Below are positions 1-5,816 of a stretch of 5,816 nucleotides of DNA, piece after piece. Location of the stretch: NCBI GenBank assembly GCA_025355255.1, contig JANYAA010000024.1, forward strand, positions 1-5,816, given 5' to 3'. The notes below the pieces were generated by a model. The model was not told the origin of the DNA and did no database searches. It was given only the letters and a program-made list of their open reading frames with translations. The stretch comes from Chloroflexota bacterium. Its GTDB lineage: Bacteria; Chloroflexota; Limnocylindria; Limnocylindrales; CSP1-4. A program made the translations under genes and the position numbers. Every line of letters begins with the position of its first letter. The first letter of the stretch is position 1.

Positions 1-571
1 TGATCAGCGCGCCCGGCGGCAGCGTCGCCACGAGGTACAGCGGCCGCAACACCCAGTCCTGCAGGTACGCGGTGCCCGCAACGGCGACAAGGCCAAAGAA
101 CAGGAAGACAAAGACCTCGCCCAGCGCTTTGTACCCGTAGGGGAACGGCCCGCCGGTATACGCAAGCGCAGCGACGATGGCCAGCGCGCCCAGCGCAAGG
201 AACACCCAGCCGCCAACCGCGACGAGATATAGGCCGACGACGGCTGCGCAGGCGATGACGATCGCGATCGCGATTTCCAGATGCCGCTCCGTCACGAGCC
301 CGGCAGCGGTGACCCGCATCGGACCCTGACGGGCGTCCGTATCGGCGCCGCGGCGAAAGTCGGACAGGTCGTTGGCGAAGTTCGCGACGATCTGGAGCAG
401 GAGCGCCACCACGAGACAGCCGAGCGCGGTGTCGAGGCGGAACGCAGCGCCGGAACAGAGCGCCGCGCCGAGACCCACCACCACGCCTGCGGCGGCCGCG
501 GGCAGCGTGTTGGGCCGGGCCGCATGGACCCAGATGGAGACCGAGCCTGGGCGGGACGCGGGCGTGCTCAT
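1..571 (-). CDS. menA: 1,4-dihydroxy-2-naphthoate polyprenyltransferase MenA (3' end beyond window)
   Basis: UbiA-family membrane enzyme that attaches the polyprenyl chain to DHNA, giving demethylmenaquinone. 190 codons are readable from ATG 571 to the left edge without a stop; the family is usually about 290-310 residues, so roughly two-thirds is present. The protein opens with [20 protein letters not shown] (14-33), where the ARP.TLP.A pattern is typical of MenA. The first Asp-rich prenyl-diphosphate/Mg motif is [16 protein letters not shown] (64-79), followed by [13 protein letters not shown] (81-93). [19 protein letters not shown] (138-156) is another hallmark. Hydrophobic membrane segments are visible near residues 23-44, 47-65, 98-119, 121-138 and 151-170. 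The second Asp-rich motif lies beyond the window. The ATG overlaps the menB stop (ATGA, 568-571). No Shine-Dalgarno precedes it (upstream bases encode the menB C-terminus), so translation probably depends on coupling. Confidence 0.94.
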   Translation of the reverse strand, partial: MSTPASRPGSVSIWVHAARPNTLPAAAAGVVVGLGAALCSGAAFRLDTALGCLVVALLLQIVANFANDLSDFRRGADTDARQGPMRVTAAGLVTERHLEIAIAIVIACAAVVGLYLVAVGGWVFLALGALAIVAALAYTGGPFPYGYKALGEVFVFLFFGLVAVAGTAYLQDWVLRPLYLVATLPPGALI

Positions 572-1395
572 GGTCGACGCGGGAACTTGCGGTAGTTGGC
601 CGGCCGCTTCTCGAGGAACGCGGTTGAGCCCTCGTGCGCCTCATCGGTTGTGTAGTAGAGGCCCGTGGCGTTGCCCGCGAACTCCTGCAGCCCGGCCAGC
701 CCGTCGGTTGCCACGAGGAATGCGGACTTCAGGAACCGAATGGCCGTGGGGCTCATCTCCAGGATCTCGTTGGCCCACTGGACGCCCTCGGCCTCAAGGT
801 CGGCCAGCGGCACCACCTTGTTCACCAGGTGCATCTCCAGCGCCTCGGCCGCGTTGTACTGGCGGCAGAGAAACCAGATCTCCTTGGCCTTCTTGTCGCC
901 CACCAGCCGCGCCAGCAGCCCCACGCCAAAGCCTGCATCGAAGCTTCCAACCTTTGGGCCAACCTGGCCAAAGATGGCGTTCTCGCTGGCGATCGACATG
1001 TCGCAGACGATGTGGAGGACGTGGCCGCCGCCGATGGCGAAGCCGTTGACGAGGGCGATCACGGGGATGGGCAGGCTGCGGATCTGGCGCTGCAGGTCCA
1101 GCACGTTGAGCCGGGCAAGACCGTCGGAGTCCAGGTAGCCGCCGTCGTGGCTCTTGTAGTTGGCGTCACCACCGCTGCAGAACGCCTTGTCACCCTCACC
1201 CGTGAGCAGGACGCAGCCGATGCTGGCGTCGTCGCGGATGCGCAGGAACGCGTCGATCAGCTCGCGGACCGTGAGCGGCCGAAACGCGTTTCGGACCTTG
1301 GGGCGGCAGATGGTGACCTTGGCGATGCCGGTGCCCGAGACCTCGTAGCGGATGTCCTTGTACTCGGCGGCGACGGTCCAAACGACGGTGCTCAC
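568..1395 (-). CDS. menB: 1,4-dihydroxy-2-naphthoyl-CoA synthase MenB
   Basis: Crotonase-superfamily enzyme that cyclises OSB-CoA to DHNA-CoA. It has 275 residues and, from memory, aligns with E. coli MenB with a constant offset of 10. It shows [18 protein letters not shown] (29-46), FCSGGD (72-77), GGY (85-87), [11 protein letters not shown] (96-106), [12 protein letters not shown] (121-132), [17 protein letters not shown] (141-157), [11 protein letters not shown] (172-182), [12 protein letters not shown] (190-201), [12 protein letters not shown] (245-256) and a C-terminal KRP...FPRRP. Ser151, Asp153, Tyr87 and Tyr248 match the E. coli catalytic positions 161, 163, 97 and 258. Gly146 and Trp174 match Gly156 and Trp184, placing it in the bicarbonate-using type I class. 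Two differences stand out: the usual GGDQKVRG loop reads GGDANYKS (75-82), and the usual QTG reads QVG (144-146). The start is GTG at 1395 with a perfect AGGAGG 10 bases upstream. Its TGA overlaps the menA ATG. Confidence 0.95.
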   Translation of the reverse strand: MSTVVWTVAAEYKDIRYEVSGTGIAKVTICRPKVRNAFRPLTVRELIDAFLRIRDDASIGCVLLTGEGDKAFCSGGDANYKSHDGGYLDSDGLARLNVLDLQRQIRSLPIPVIALVNGFAIGGGHVLHIVCDMSIASENAIFGQVGPKVGSFDAGFGVGLLARLVGDKKAKEIWFLCRQYNAAEALEMHLVNKVVPLADLEAEGVQWANEILEMSPTAIRFLKSAFLVATDGLAGLQEFAGNATGLYYTTDEAHEGSTAFLEKRPANYRKFPRRP

Positions 1396-2132
1396 GCGGC
1401 GGCGTCCTCCTGCAGGAAGTCGATGACAAGGCGGCGGAACGCCTCGGGGCGCTCCAGGTGAGGTGTATGGCCGGCGCCGTCGATGACGGCGAGGCGGGCG
1501 CCGGGGATGCTGGCGGCAACCTGCTCGGCTCTGGCCCGCGCGGGGTCCAGGGCGCCGGCGATCACGAGCGTTGGCGTGAAGATATGGGCGAGGCGGTCGT
1601 GGAGCGGCGTCATCACGCCCTGACCGGCAAGGCGGAGGCTACCGGCGAGACCGTGAGGCGTGTTGGCGAGTCGGATGGCGCGCTGCTGCGCTCGGACGGC
1701 TTCCGGCAGCTGGGCCTGCGCGGCGAAGATGGGCATGCGCTCCCAGCGGTCCACAAAGGCGTCAATGCCGTCGCGCTCGATGTCGTCGGCAAGCTTGTCG
1801 TCGGCGCGGCGGCGCTCGGTTCGGGCGTCGGTGTCCAAGATGCCGGCGGACGGGCTCTCGAGGATGAGGCGGCGCACGCTGGCCGGATGCACCATGGCGA
1901 GGCGGAGCGCCACCCGGGCGCCCAGCGAGTAGCCCAGGACGTGCGGGTGCTGGCTCCCGTATCGGTGTGCGAGGTCCTCGGCCGTGGCCTCCACGGAGGT
2001 CGCCACGGGGTTGATCCCGTGGCCGGGCAGGTCCACGGCGACCACGTCAAACCATTGCTCGAACCCCGGAAGGTGCTCGGCCCACGAGGCGCCGCTGCCG
2101 GTGAACCCATGGATCAGCAGCAGCGAGCTCAC
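1392..2132 (-). CDS. menH: SHCHC synthase MenH (alpha/beta hydrolase fold)
   Basis: Predicted 2-succinyl-6-hydroxy-2,4-cyclohexadiene-1-carboxylate synthase, which removes pyruvate from the MenD product. It has 246 residues, the usual MenH size (about 250). Alpha/beta hydrolase signatures are in order: [13 protein letters not shown] (5-17, oxyanion-hole strand and turn), AVDLPGHG (32-39), nucleophile elbow [10 protein letters not shown] (67-76) with Ser69, [10 protein letters not shown] (89-98), a cap region with [10 protein letters not shown] (130-139), the acid Asp196 in AGALDP (192-197), and His222 in [12 protein letters not shown] (219-230). The pattern [10 protein letters not shown] plus a W..MP.F cap segment resembles MenH rather than a generic esterase. 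The strongest argument is its position between menD and menB with 4-base overlaps on both sides. The start is GTG at 2132; no good Shine-Dalgarno is visible, so it probably relies on coupling to menD termination. An unrelated alpha/beta hydrolase is possible from fold alone but unlikely here. Confidence 0.9.
   Translation of the reverse strand: MSSLLLIHGFTGSGASWAEHLPGFEQWFDVVAVDLPGHGINPVATSVEATAEDLAHRYGSQHPHVLGYSLGARVALRLAMVHPASVRRLILESPSAGILDTDARTERRRADDKLADDIERDGIDAFVDRWERMPIFAAQAQLPEAVRAQQRAIRLANTPHGLAGSLRLAGQGVMTPLHDRLAHIFTPTLVIAGALDPARARAEQVAASIPGARLAVIDGAGHTPHLERPEAFRRLVIDFLQEDAAA
1406..1411 (-). promoter_or_regulatory. Strong Shine-Dalgarno of menB
   Basis: A perfect AGGAGG (read on the minus strand) lies inside the last codons of menH, with 10 bases between it and the GTG at 1395. 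It supports that start codon and is the best ribosome binding site in the window, suggesting that MenB is made partly independently of coupling to menH. Confidence 0.75.
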
Positions 2133-3889
2133 CGCAGACCCGCCAGCGCACGCTGGACCACGGCCGCAACCTCGCGATGGAGCGCCAGGTTTCGTGCCCG
2201 CTCAGTCCGCAGCCGCACCACGTTGACGCCCGGTCGGCCAAGCGCTTCGCGGATCGACTTAGCCAGGTCGCGCTCGCCGGCATCGCGGCAGGTGCCGCCA
2301 AAGGCCTCGATCACCTTGCGCAGGTCCGTGCCGTGGGGTGTGCCGAAGAGCCACTCGTAGTGCTCGGGGAGGCCGGAGCCCGCCACGGGCACGCCCGGCT
2401 GGCCCTGCGGCAGGAACGAGAAGATGCCGCCGCCGTCGTTGTCCACCAGGACCACCGTCAGCGACAGGCCGAGTTGGCGCGCCGTTCCGATGGCCGTGGC
2501 GTCGTGGAGGAACGAGACGTCGCCGATGACCAGCGCCGTGGGAGCGCCCGTGGCCGCTGCACCCAGCGCCGACGAGATGACCCCGTCGATGCCGTTCGCG
2601 CCGCGGTTGGCGCAGACCGTGATGGCGCGGTCCGTGGAGGGCAGCCAGGCGTCCATGTCGCGGACCGGCATCGAGGAGCCGGACCAGAGCACGGCGCCAT
2701 CGGGCAGCGCCTCGGCCAGCGCCGGGAAGGGCGCGCCCTCAAAGGGCTCGTCGAGGTTCGCCAGCCAGCCCGTCATCGCGCCGGCAGCGGCGTCGTCGGC
2801 TTGGCGCCAGTCGGCCGCCCAGGCCATGTCGGTCGCTCCATCGTCAGCGACCTCGAAGCAATCCGCCAGCATCAGCGCGGTCTCCGCGGGATCGGCGTGG
2901 ACGAAGGTGGCGGGGAGCAGCGCGGGTTCGCGCCAGCCGCTGCCGCCGTCGAGCACGATGAGCTCGGGCCGGGTCCGCGTGAGGTACTCGAGGATGGGCT
3001 TGGCCGTGGGCATGGCGCCGGTCCGGATGACCAGTTGCGGCGCGTGGGCGTCCAGCCAGGGACTGGGGCGGCACAGCTGATCGGCCCGGGCAATGACCAT
3101 GGCGCGGTCATGGGCGCCCGTGCGCAGACCCGACAGCGGATCCGCGAGGATGGGGAAGCCTGTGGCGCTTGCCAGTGCGGCGAGGGCATCGGGCAGACGC
3201 GGGTCGTCGTTCGGTCCGGCCACGATCAGGCCGCGCTCAACGCCCGCCATGCGGCGCAGGAGTGCCCCGAGACCGTCCTCGTCCAGCGACGGGACGCCGC
3301 CGATGACGCTCGTGGCGGGTCGCTCCGGGATATCGGCCGCGGCGGTGGTCAGCGGCCCGTCGGGCAGCAGCGGCTCGCGGAACGGGATGTTGAGGTGCAC
3401 GGGTCCGGCGGGTCCAGCCCACGCCATCGCCACCGCCCTCCCGGCCACGGAACGCACATGGGCGATGGTCGCGGGCTCGCCGTCAAACAGCGGCAGCTCG
3501 CTCGCCCACTTCGCGTGCGACCCGAAGATGCGCGCCTGTTCGATGGTCTGGGGCGCGCCGCGGTCCTGAAGCTCCGCCGGGCGGTCCGCGGTGAGGACCA
3601 CCAGCGGGACGCGCGCGACGTTGGCCTCCACCATCGCGGGCATCAGCTCCGCTACGGCCGTGCCGCTCGTCACCACGATGGCAACGGGCCTGCGCGAGAC
3701 GCGGGCCAAGCCCAGCGCGAAGAACCCGGCGGAACGCTCGTCGAGGAGCACCCGCATGGTCAGCACCTCGCACGAGGCAACAGCCAGCGCCAGCGGCGCA
3801 GACCGCGAGCCCGGGCAGACCACAACGTCGCGGACCCCGGCGGCGGCCAGCTCCGCCACAAAGGCGCGGAGCGTTTCAGCGTGGCTCAT
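2129..3889 (-). CDS. menD: SEPHCHC synthase MenD (ThDP-dependent)
   Basis: 2-succinyl-5-enolpyruvyl-6-hydroxy-3-cyclohexene-1-carboxylate synthase: it decarboxylates 2-oxoglutarate on thiamine diphosphate and adds the product to isochorismate. At 586 residues it is close to the usual 550-590. The N-terminal Pyr domain shows VVCPGSRSAPLALAV (23-37), DERSAGFFALGLAR (50-63, with Glu51 as the cofactor-activating Glu), TSGTAVAELMPA (74-85) and TADRPAELQDRGAPQTIEQ (100-118). The middle domain is about 190-360. The C-terminal PP domain shows WSGSSMPVRDMDAW (402-415), NRGANGIDG (428-436), the ThDP/Mg motif starting GDVSFLHD (456-463) and ending VDNDGGGIFSFLP (482-494), and FGTPHGTD (515-522). Arg29, Arg103, Arg410 and Arg429 sit where the E. 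coli enzyme has substrate-binding arginines. The start is ATG at 3889, 7 bases after the menF stop, with only a weak SD-like stretch. Its stop overlaps the menH GTG (GTGA, 2129-2132). Confidence 0.97.
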   Translation of the reverse strand: MSHAETLRAFVAELAAAGVRDVVVCPGSRSAPLALAVASCEVLTMRVLLDERSAGFFALGLARVSRRPVAIVVTSGTAVAELMPAMVEANVARVPLVVLTADRPAELQDRGAPQTIEQARIFGSHAKWASELPLFDGEPATIAHVRSVAGRAVAMAWAGPAGPVHLNIPFREPLLPDGPLTTAAADIPERPATSVIGGVPSLDEDGLGALLRRMAGVERGLIVAGPNDDPRLPDALAALASATGFPILADPLSGLRTGAHDRAMVIARADQLCRPSPWLDAHAPQLVIRTGAMPTAKPILEYLTRTRPELIVLDGGSGWREPALLPATFVHADPAETALMLADCFEVADDGATDMAWAADWRQADDAAAGAMTGWLANLDEPFEGAPFPALAEALPDGAVLWSGSSMPVRDMDAWLPSTDRAITVCANRGANGIDGVISSALGAAATGAPTALVIGDVSFLHDATAIGTARQLGLSLTVVLVDNDGGGIFSFLPQGQPGVPVAGSGLPEHYEWLFGTPHGTDLRKVIEAFGGTCRDAGERDLAKSIREALGRPGVNVVRLRTERARNLALHREVAAVVQRALAGLR

Positions 3890-3900
3890 CGTCCGCTCAT
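3886..3900 (-). other. Four-codon minicistron bridging the menF stop and menD start
   Basis: At the only junction without a direct overlap, an ATG at 3900 overlaps the menF TGA (ATGA). It opens a reading frame of Met-Ser-Gly-Arg, and the TGA of that frame at 3886-3888 overlaps the menD ATG (again ATGA). The string CGATGAGC occurs twice, 11 bases apart. Whether it is translated is unknown; it could be chance or the trace of an 11-base duplication. Confidence 0.4.
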
Positions 3901-5345
3901 CGCTCGTCCGCCGGGATGCCCAGCGCCGAGATCACGGCGCGAAGCTTGATGCGGGATTCCTCCCACTCCAGATCGGGATCCGAATCGGCCACGATGCCGC
4001 AGCCCGCGAACAGGGTGGCAGACGTCCGCTCGACAACGCCGCAGCGCAGAGCCACGCAGAGCTCGCCGTCGCCATCTGCGCCCAGCCAGCCGATCGGCCC
4101 CGCGTACCAGCCGCGGTCAAAGCCCTCATGCTCGTCCACCATCGCCAGCGCCGCGTCGCGCGGTTCGCCGCCAACGGCAGGTGTGGGGTGCAGCCGCTCC
4201 GCCAGCGCCAACAAGCCGTGCGCCTCGGGGAGCGTGCCGCTGATCTCGGTGACCAGGTGCTGCACAAACCGGAGCGTCATGACGCCCGGACGCCGCGCCA
4301 CGGCGAGCGTCTGAGCGACGGGCGTCAGCAGCGAGCGGATCGCGTCCACCACGATGGCGTGCTCCTCGAGGTCCTTCTCGGACGCGAGCAGCGCCTGGGC
4401 CAGCCTGGCGTCTTCGGCCGCGTCCGCACCGCGGCGGATCGTTCCTGCAACGGCGACGGTGCGGAACGTGCGGCCCACCGTTCGGACGAGGCGTTCCGGC
4501 GTGGCGCCCAGGAATGTGCGGCCGGCGCGACGGAACGCGTACGTGGTGGATTCTGGGGCGGTGGCGGCGAGGCGGCGCAGGGCGTTGGCCACGTCCAGCT
4601 CCACGGGGCTGCGCAGACCAACGCGGCGGGCGAGGACCACCTTGTCGATGCGCCCGCGGCCCACGGCGCCCGCAAACATGCCCACGAGGCGGCGCCAGTG
4701 CTCGTGGCTCGGCGTCTCGTCCGCGATGGTCAGCGGGGCGAAGACCGGCCGCGCAACCATGCCGCCAGGGTTTGGCGCGGTGGTTCGGGCGCGCTCTGCC
4801 AGGTGCTCCCAGCGACGCTCCTGCGCACGAGCGGCACGCGGACCGCCCCCGCTGCCGATGACGGCGGCCGTCACGGTGGCGTTGCCAGCGCTGTCCATGG
4901 CGAACAGCAGCTCCGGCAGCACGAGCGAGCTCGGGCCAAAGGGGGCCCAGACATCGCCCTGCGCGGGGCGGCGACCCGAGAAGCCCATTGCGCCCAGCAG
5001 CGTGGGTCCCCCCAGCGCGCCATGGGCCAGACCGGCGGCATCGATGGCGGCAGCGGCAATCAGGTTGTTCCAGGCGGTTTCGGCATCGCGGAAGCGCCCA
5101 GGCCCTTCGGGTTCCACAGCCCAGGCACGGCCGATGCCGACAAACGCCGTACCCTCCGACGGGCGCAGCCAGAGCGCGGTCTCAAGGTCCGCCTCAACCG
5201 CGGCGGCGTACAGCGTGATGGGATCCAGCGCGGGGGCTCCGGCGGTCGCGGCGAACAGGCGGCCAGCGTCCGTGCCGCCGGCGCCGTCCAGCAGCGACGC
5301 CAGGCGCTCGCCCAGACCGGCGCCGTCGTCAACTACGGCGGTCAC
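3897..5345 (-). CDS. menF: Isochorismate synthase MenF
   Basis: Converts chorismate to isochorismate (Mg2+-dependent, cytosolic), the first committed step of menaquinone synthesis. The protein has 482 residues. A variable N-terminal half (1 to about 210) precedes the chorismate-binding catalytic domain (about 211-475). Landmarks are KVVLAR at 235-240 with Lys235 matching the family's catalytic base, FLGATPERL at 278-286 with Glu284 matching the general acid, AVAGTIRRG at 298-306, KDLEEHAIVVDAI at 324-336 carrying the metal-ligand Glu, LHPTPAVGGEP at 385-395, WYAGPIGW at 413-420 and AGCGIVADSDPDLEWEE at 447-463. The PTPAVGG form and the men neighbours favour isochorismate synthase over anthranilate, aminodeoxychorismate or salicylate synthase. 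The start is GTG at 5345, inside the regulator's stop (GTGA), with a GGAGA Shine-Dalgarno 7 bases upstream. It is 7 bases from menD. Length is normal or slightly long for the family, with no missing key residue noticed. Confidence 0.94.
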   Translation of the reverse strand: MTAVVDDGAGLGERLASLLDGAGGTDAGRLFAATAGAPALDPITLYAAAVEADLETALWLRPSEGTAFVGIGRAWAVEPEGPGRFRDAETAWNNLIAAAAIDAAGLAHGALGGPTLLGAMGFSGRRPAQGDVWAPFGPSSLVLPELLFAMDSAGNATVTAAVIGSGGGPRAARAQERRWEHLAERARTTAPNPGGMVARPVFAPLTIADETPSHEHWRRLVGMFAGAVGRGRIDKVVLARRVGLRSPVELDVANALRRLAATAPESTTYAFRRAGRTFLGATPERLVRTVGRTFRTVAVAGTIRRGADAAEDARLAQALLASEKDLEEHAIVVDAIRSLLTPVAQTLAVARRPGVMTLRFVQHLVTEISGTLPEAHGLLALAERLHPTPAVGGEPRDAALAMVDEHEGFDRGWYAGPIGWLGADGDGELCVALRCGVVERTSATLFAGCGIVADSDPDLEWEESRIKLRAVISALGIPADER

Positions 5346-5816
5346 CGCTTGGTCTCCGGGAACTCCACCCCCGGTTGCGGCATCGGCATCGGCCCGACGC
5401 GCTTACCCGGGACGCCGGCGCTCCGCAGCAGTGCGGCGCGGAGGGGCGGATAGGCGTCTTCGAGCTTGCCGGCCTGGTCCGCGAGGAGCCAGCGGCCAAC
5501 CACCTCGTTGATGGCGCCAAACCAGGCGATGCTGGTGATCCGCGTGTCGTGCGGCGGGATGGCGCCGGCAGCGACGGCCGCGTCGAGGTAGCCCTGGATG
5601 AGGCGGGCAAAGCGCTCGTGGAGCGCGTTGGTTTCGGTCTGGAACACGCGGCCGGCGCCAATCGTGTCGAGGAACAGCAGGCGGGCCATCGTGCGGTGGC
5701 CGGCGAAGGTGGCCAGCACCGCGCGGATGGCGGCCTCGGCCCTGGCCACGGGCTCGGTCTCCAGCGCGACGGCGCGCTCCACCTTGCCCACAAGCTTGTC
5801 GGCCGTGGTGGTCATG
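5342..5816 (-). CDS. TetR/AcrR-family transcriptional regulator, C-terminal ligand-binding part (5' end beyond window)
   Basis: Seen: 157 residues are readable from a Met codon at 5815 to the TGA at 5342-5344, and the frame is still open at the right edge. The protein is helical and has the pattern of a TetR-family C-terminal ligand/dimerisation domain: MARLLFLDTIGAG (residues 43-55), then HERFARLIQGYLDAAVAAG (66-84) and FGAINEVVGRWLL (99-111), followed by a Pro-rich tail. The N-terminal helix-turn-helix (about 45-50 residues) is absent from the visible part. TetR proteins are usually about 190-220 residues, so the Met at 5815 is probably internal and the DNA-binding domain lies outside the window. 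Its stop overlaps the menF start by 4 bases (GTGA, 5342-5345), so it is probably co-translated with the menaquinone genes and may control them. The ligand cannot be read from the sequence. The family call is fairly sure; the regulatory target is inference. Confidence 0.8.
   Translation of the reverse strand, partial: MTTTADKLVGKVERAVALETEPVARAEAAIRAVLATFAGHRTMARLLFLDTIGAGRVFQTETNALHERFARLIQGYLDAAVAAGAIPPHDTRITSIAWFGAINEVVGRWLLADQAGKLEDAYPPLRAALLRSAGVPGKRVGPMPMPQPGVEFPETKR
5353..5357 (-). promoter_or_regulatory. Shine-Dalgarno of menF
   Basis: GGAGA on the minus strand lies 7 bases before the GTG at 5345, within the 3' end of the regulator gene. It supports the GTG start for menF even though that start overlaps the preceding stop codon. 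Confidence 0.6.

Noticed and set aside
264..271. GCGATCGC palindrome, resembling the cyanobacterial HIP1 repeat
   Set aside because: I noticed only this copy, and it sits in an alternating Ile-Ala stretch of a MenA membrane helix, which explains the repeated ATCGCG codons.
568..1395. BadI (2-ketocyclohexanecarboxyl-CoA hydrolase) instead of MenB
   Set aside because: The QVG segment is BadI-like, but [20 protein letters not shown] and the placement between menH and menA all favour MenB.
634..2360. Plus-strand open frames of 275 and 300 codons opposite menB and menH
   Set aside because: They are mirror frames of GC-rich genes with no start signal or domain; the minus-strand genes explain the region fully.
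2177..3949. A 590-codon open frame on the plus strand opposite menD
   Set aside because: The translation is Arg/Gly/His-rich with no family motif, while the opposite strand carries a complete MenD with all cofactor motifs.
3591..5453. A 620-codon open frame on the plus strand, opposite menF and the ends of menD and the regulator
   Set aside because: It is antisense to well-supported genes, has low-complexity Arg/Ala/Ser/Gly-rich composition and no recognisable domain. Such frames arise readily opposite GC-rich genes with few stop codons.
5813..5815. ATG as the true start of the TetR-like gene, giving a 157-residue protein
   Set aside because: The protein would lack a DNA-binding domain, the frame stays open at the edge, and only one base of sequence remains upstream. 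An internal Met in a longer gene is more likely.
1..5816. Search for tRNA, rRNA, CRISPR, insertion sequences, terminators or a hidden novel system
   Set aside because: The window is coding almost base for base with overlapping genes of one pathway. No room is left for intergenic elements and none was seen by eye.

Overview
The window is a compact, GC-rich (roughly two-thirds G+C by eye) run of six genes, all on the minus strand. It reads from the right edge towards the left as: TetR-family regulator (5' end outside the window) - menF - menD - menH - menB - menA (3' end outside the window). It is part of the classical (o-succinylbenzoate, Men) menaquinone pathway. The only bases outside an assigned gene are the 7 between menF and menD. 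I see no RNA gene, repeat array, insertion sequence, terminator or internal promoter.

The genes work together as follows. MenF isomerises chorismate to isochorismate. MenD condenses isochorismate with the succinic-semialdehyde unit from 2-oxoglutarate to give SEPHCHC. MenH eliminates pyruvate to give SHCHC. MenB closes the second ring, turning OSB-CoA into DHNA-CoA. MenA prenylates DHNA at the membrane. The steps between MenH and MenB (MenC, OSB synthase; MenE, OSB-CoA ligase), the DHNA-CoA thioesterase and the final methyltransferase (MenG/UbiE) are not here. They may lie to the left of menA or elsewhere.

Four of the five junctions are 4-base stop/start overlaps (GTGA or ATGA), and menF, menH and menB start with GTG. 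This is the signature of one translationally coupled transcript. Its promoter and operator must lie to the right of the window, upstream of the regulator.

The organism is a menaquinone-using, high-GC bacterium. The MenA motifs, MenB type and gene order would fit Chloroflexota, but that is a low-confidence impression; other high-GC phyla are not excluded. This is mainly a conventional biosynthetic operon. The points worth a second look are the regulator fused by overlap to menF, an altered active-site loop in MenB, and a four-codon minicistron bridging menF and menD.
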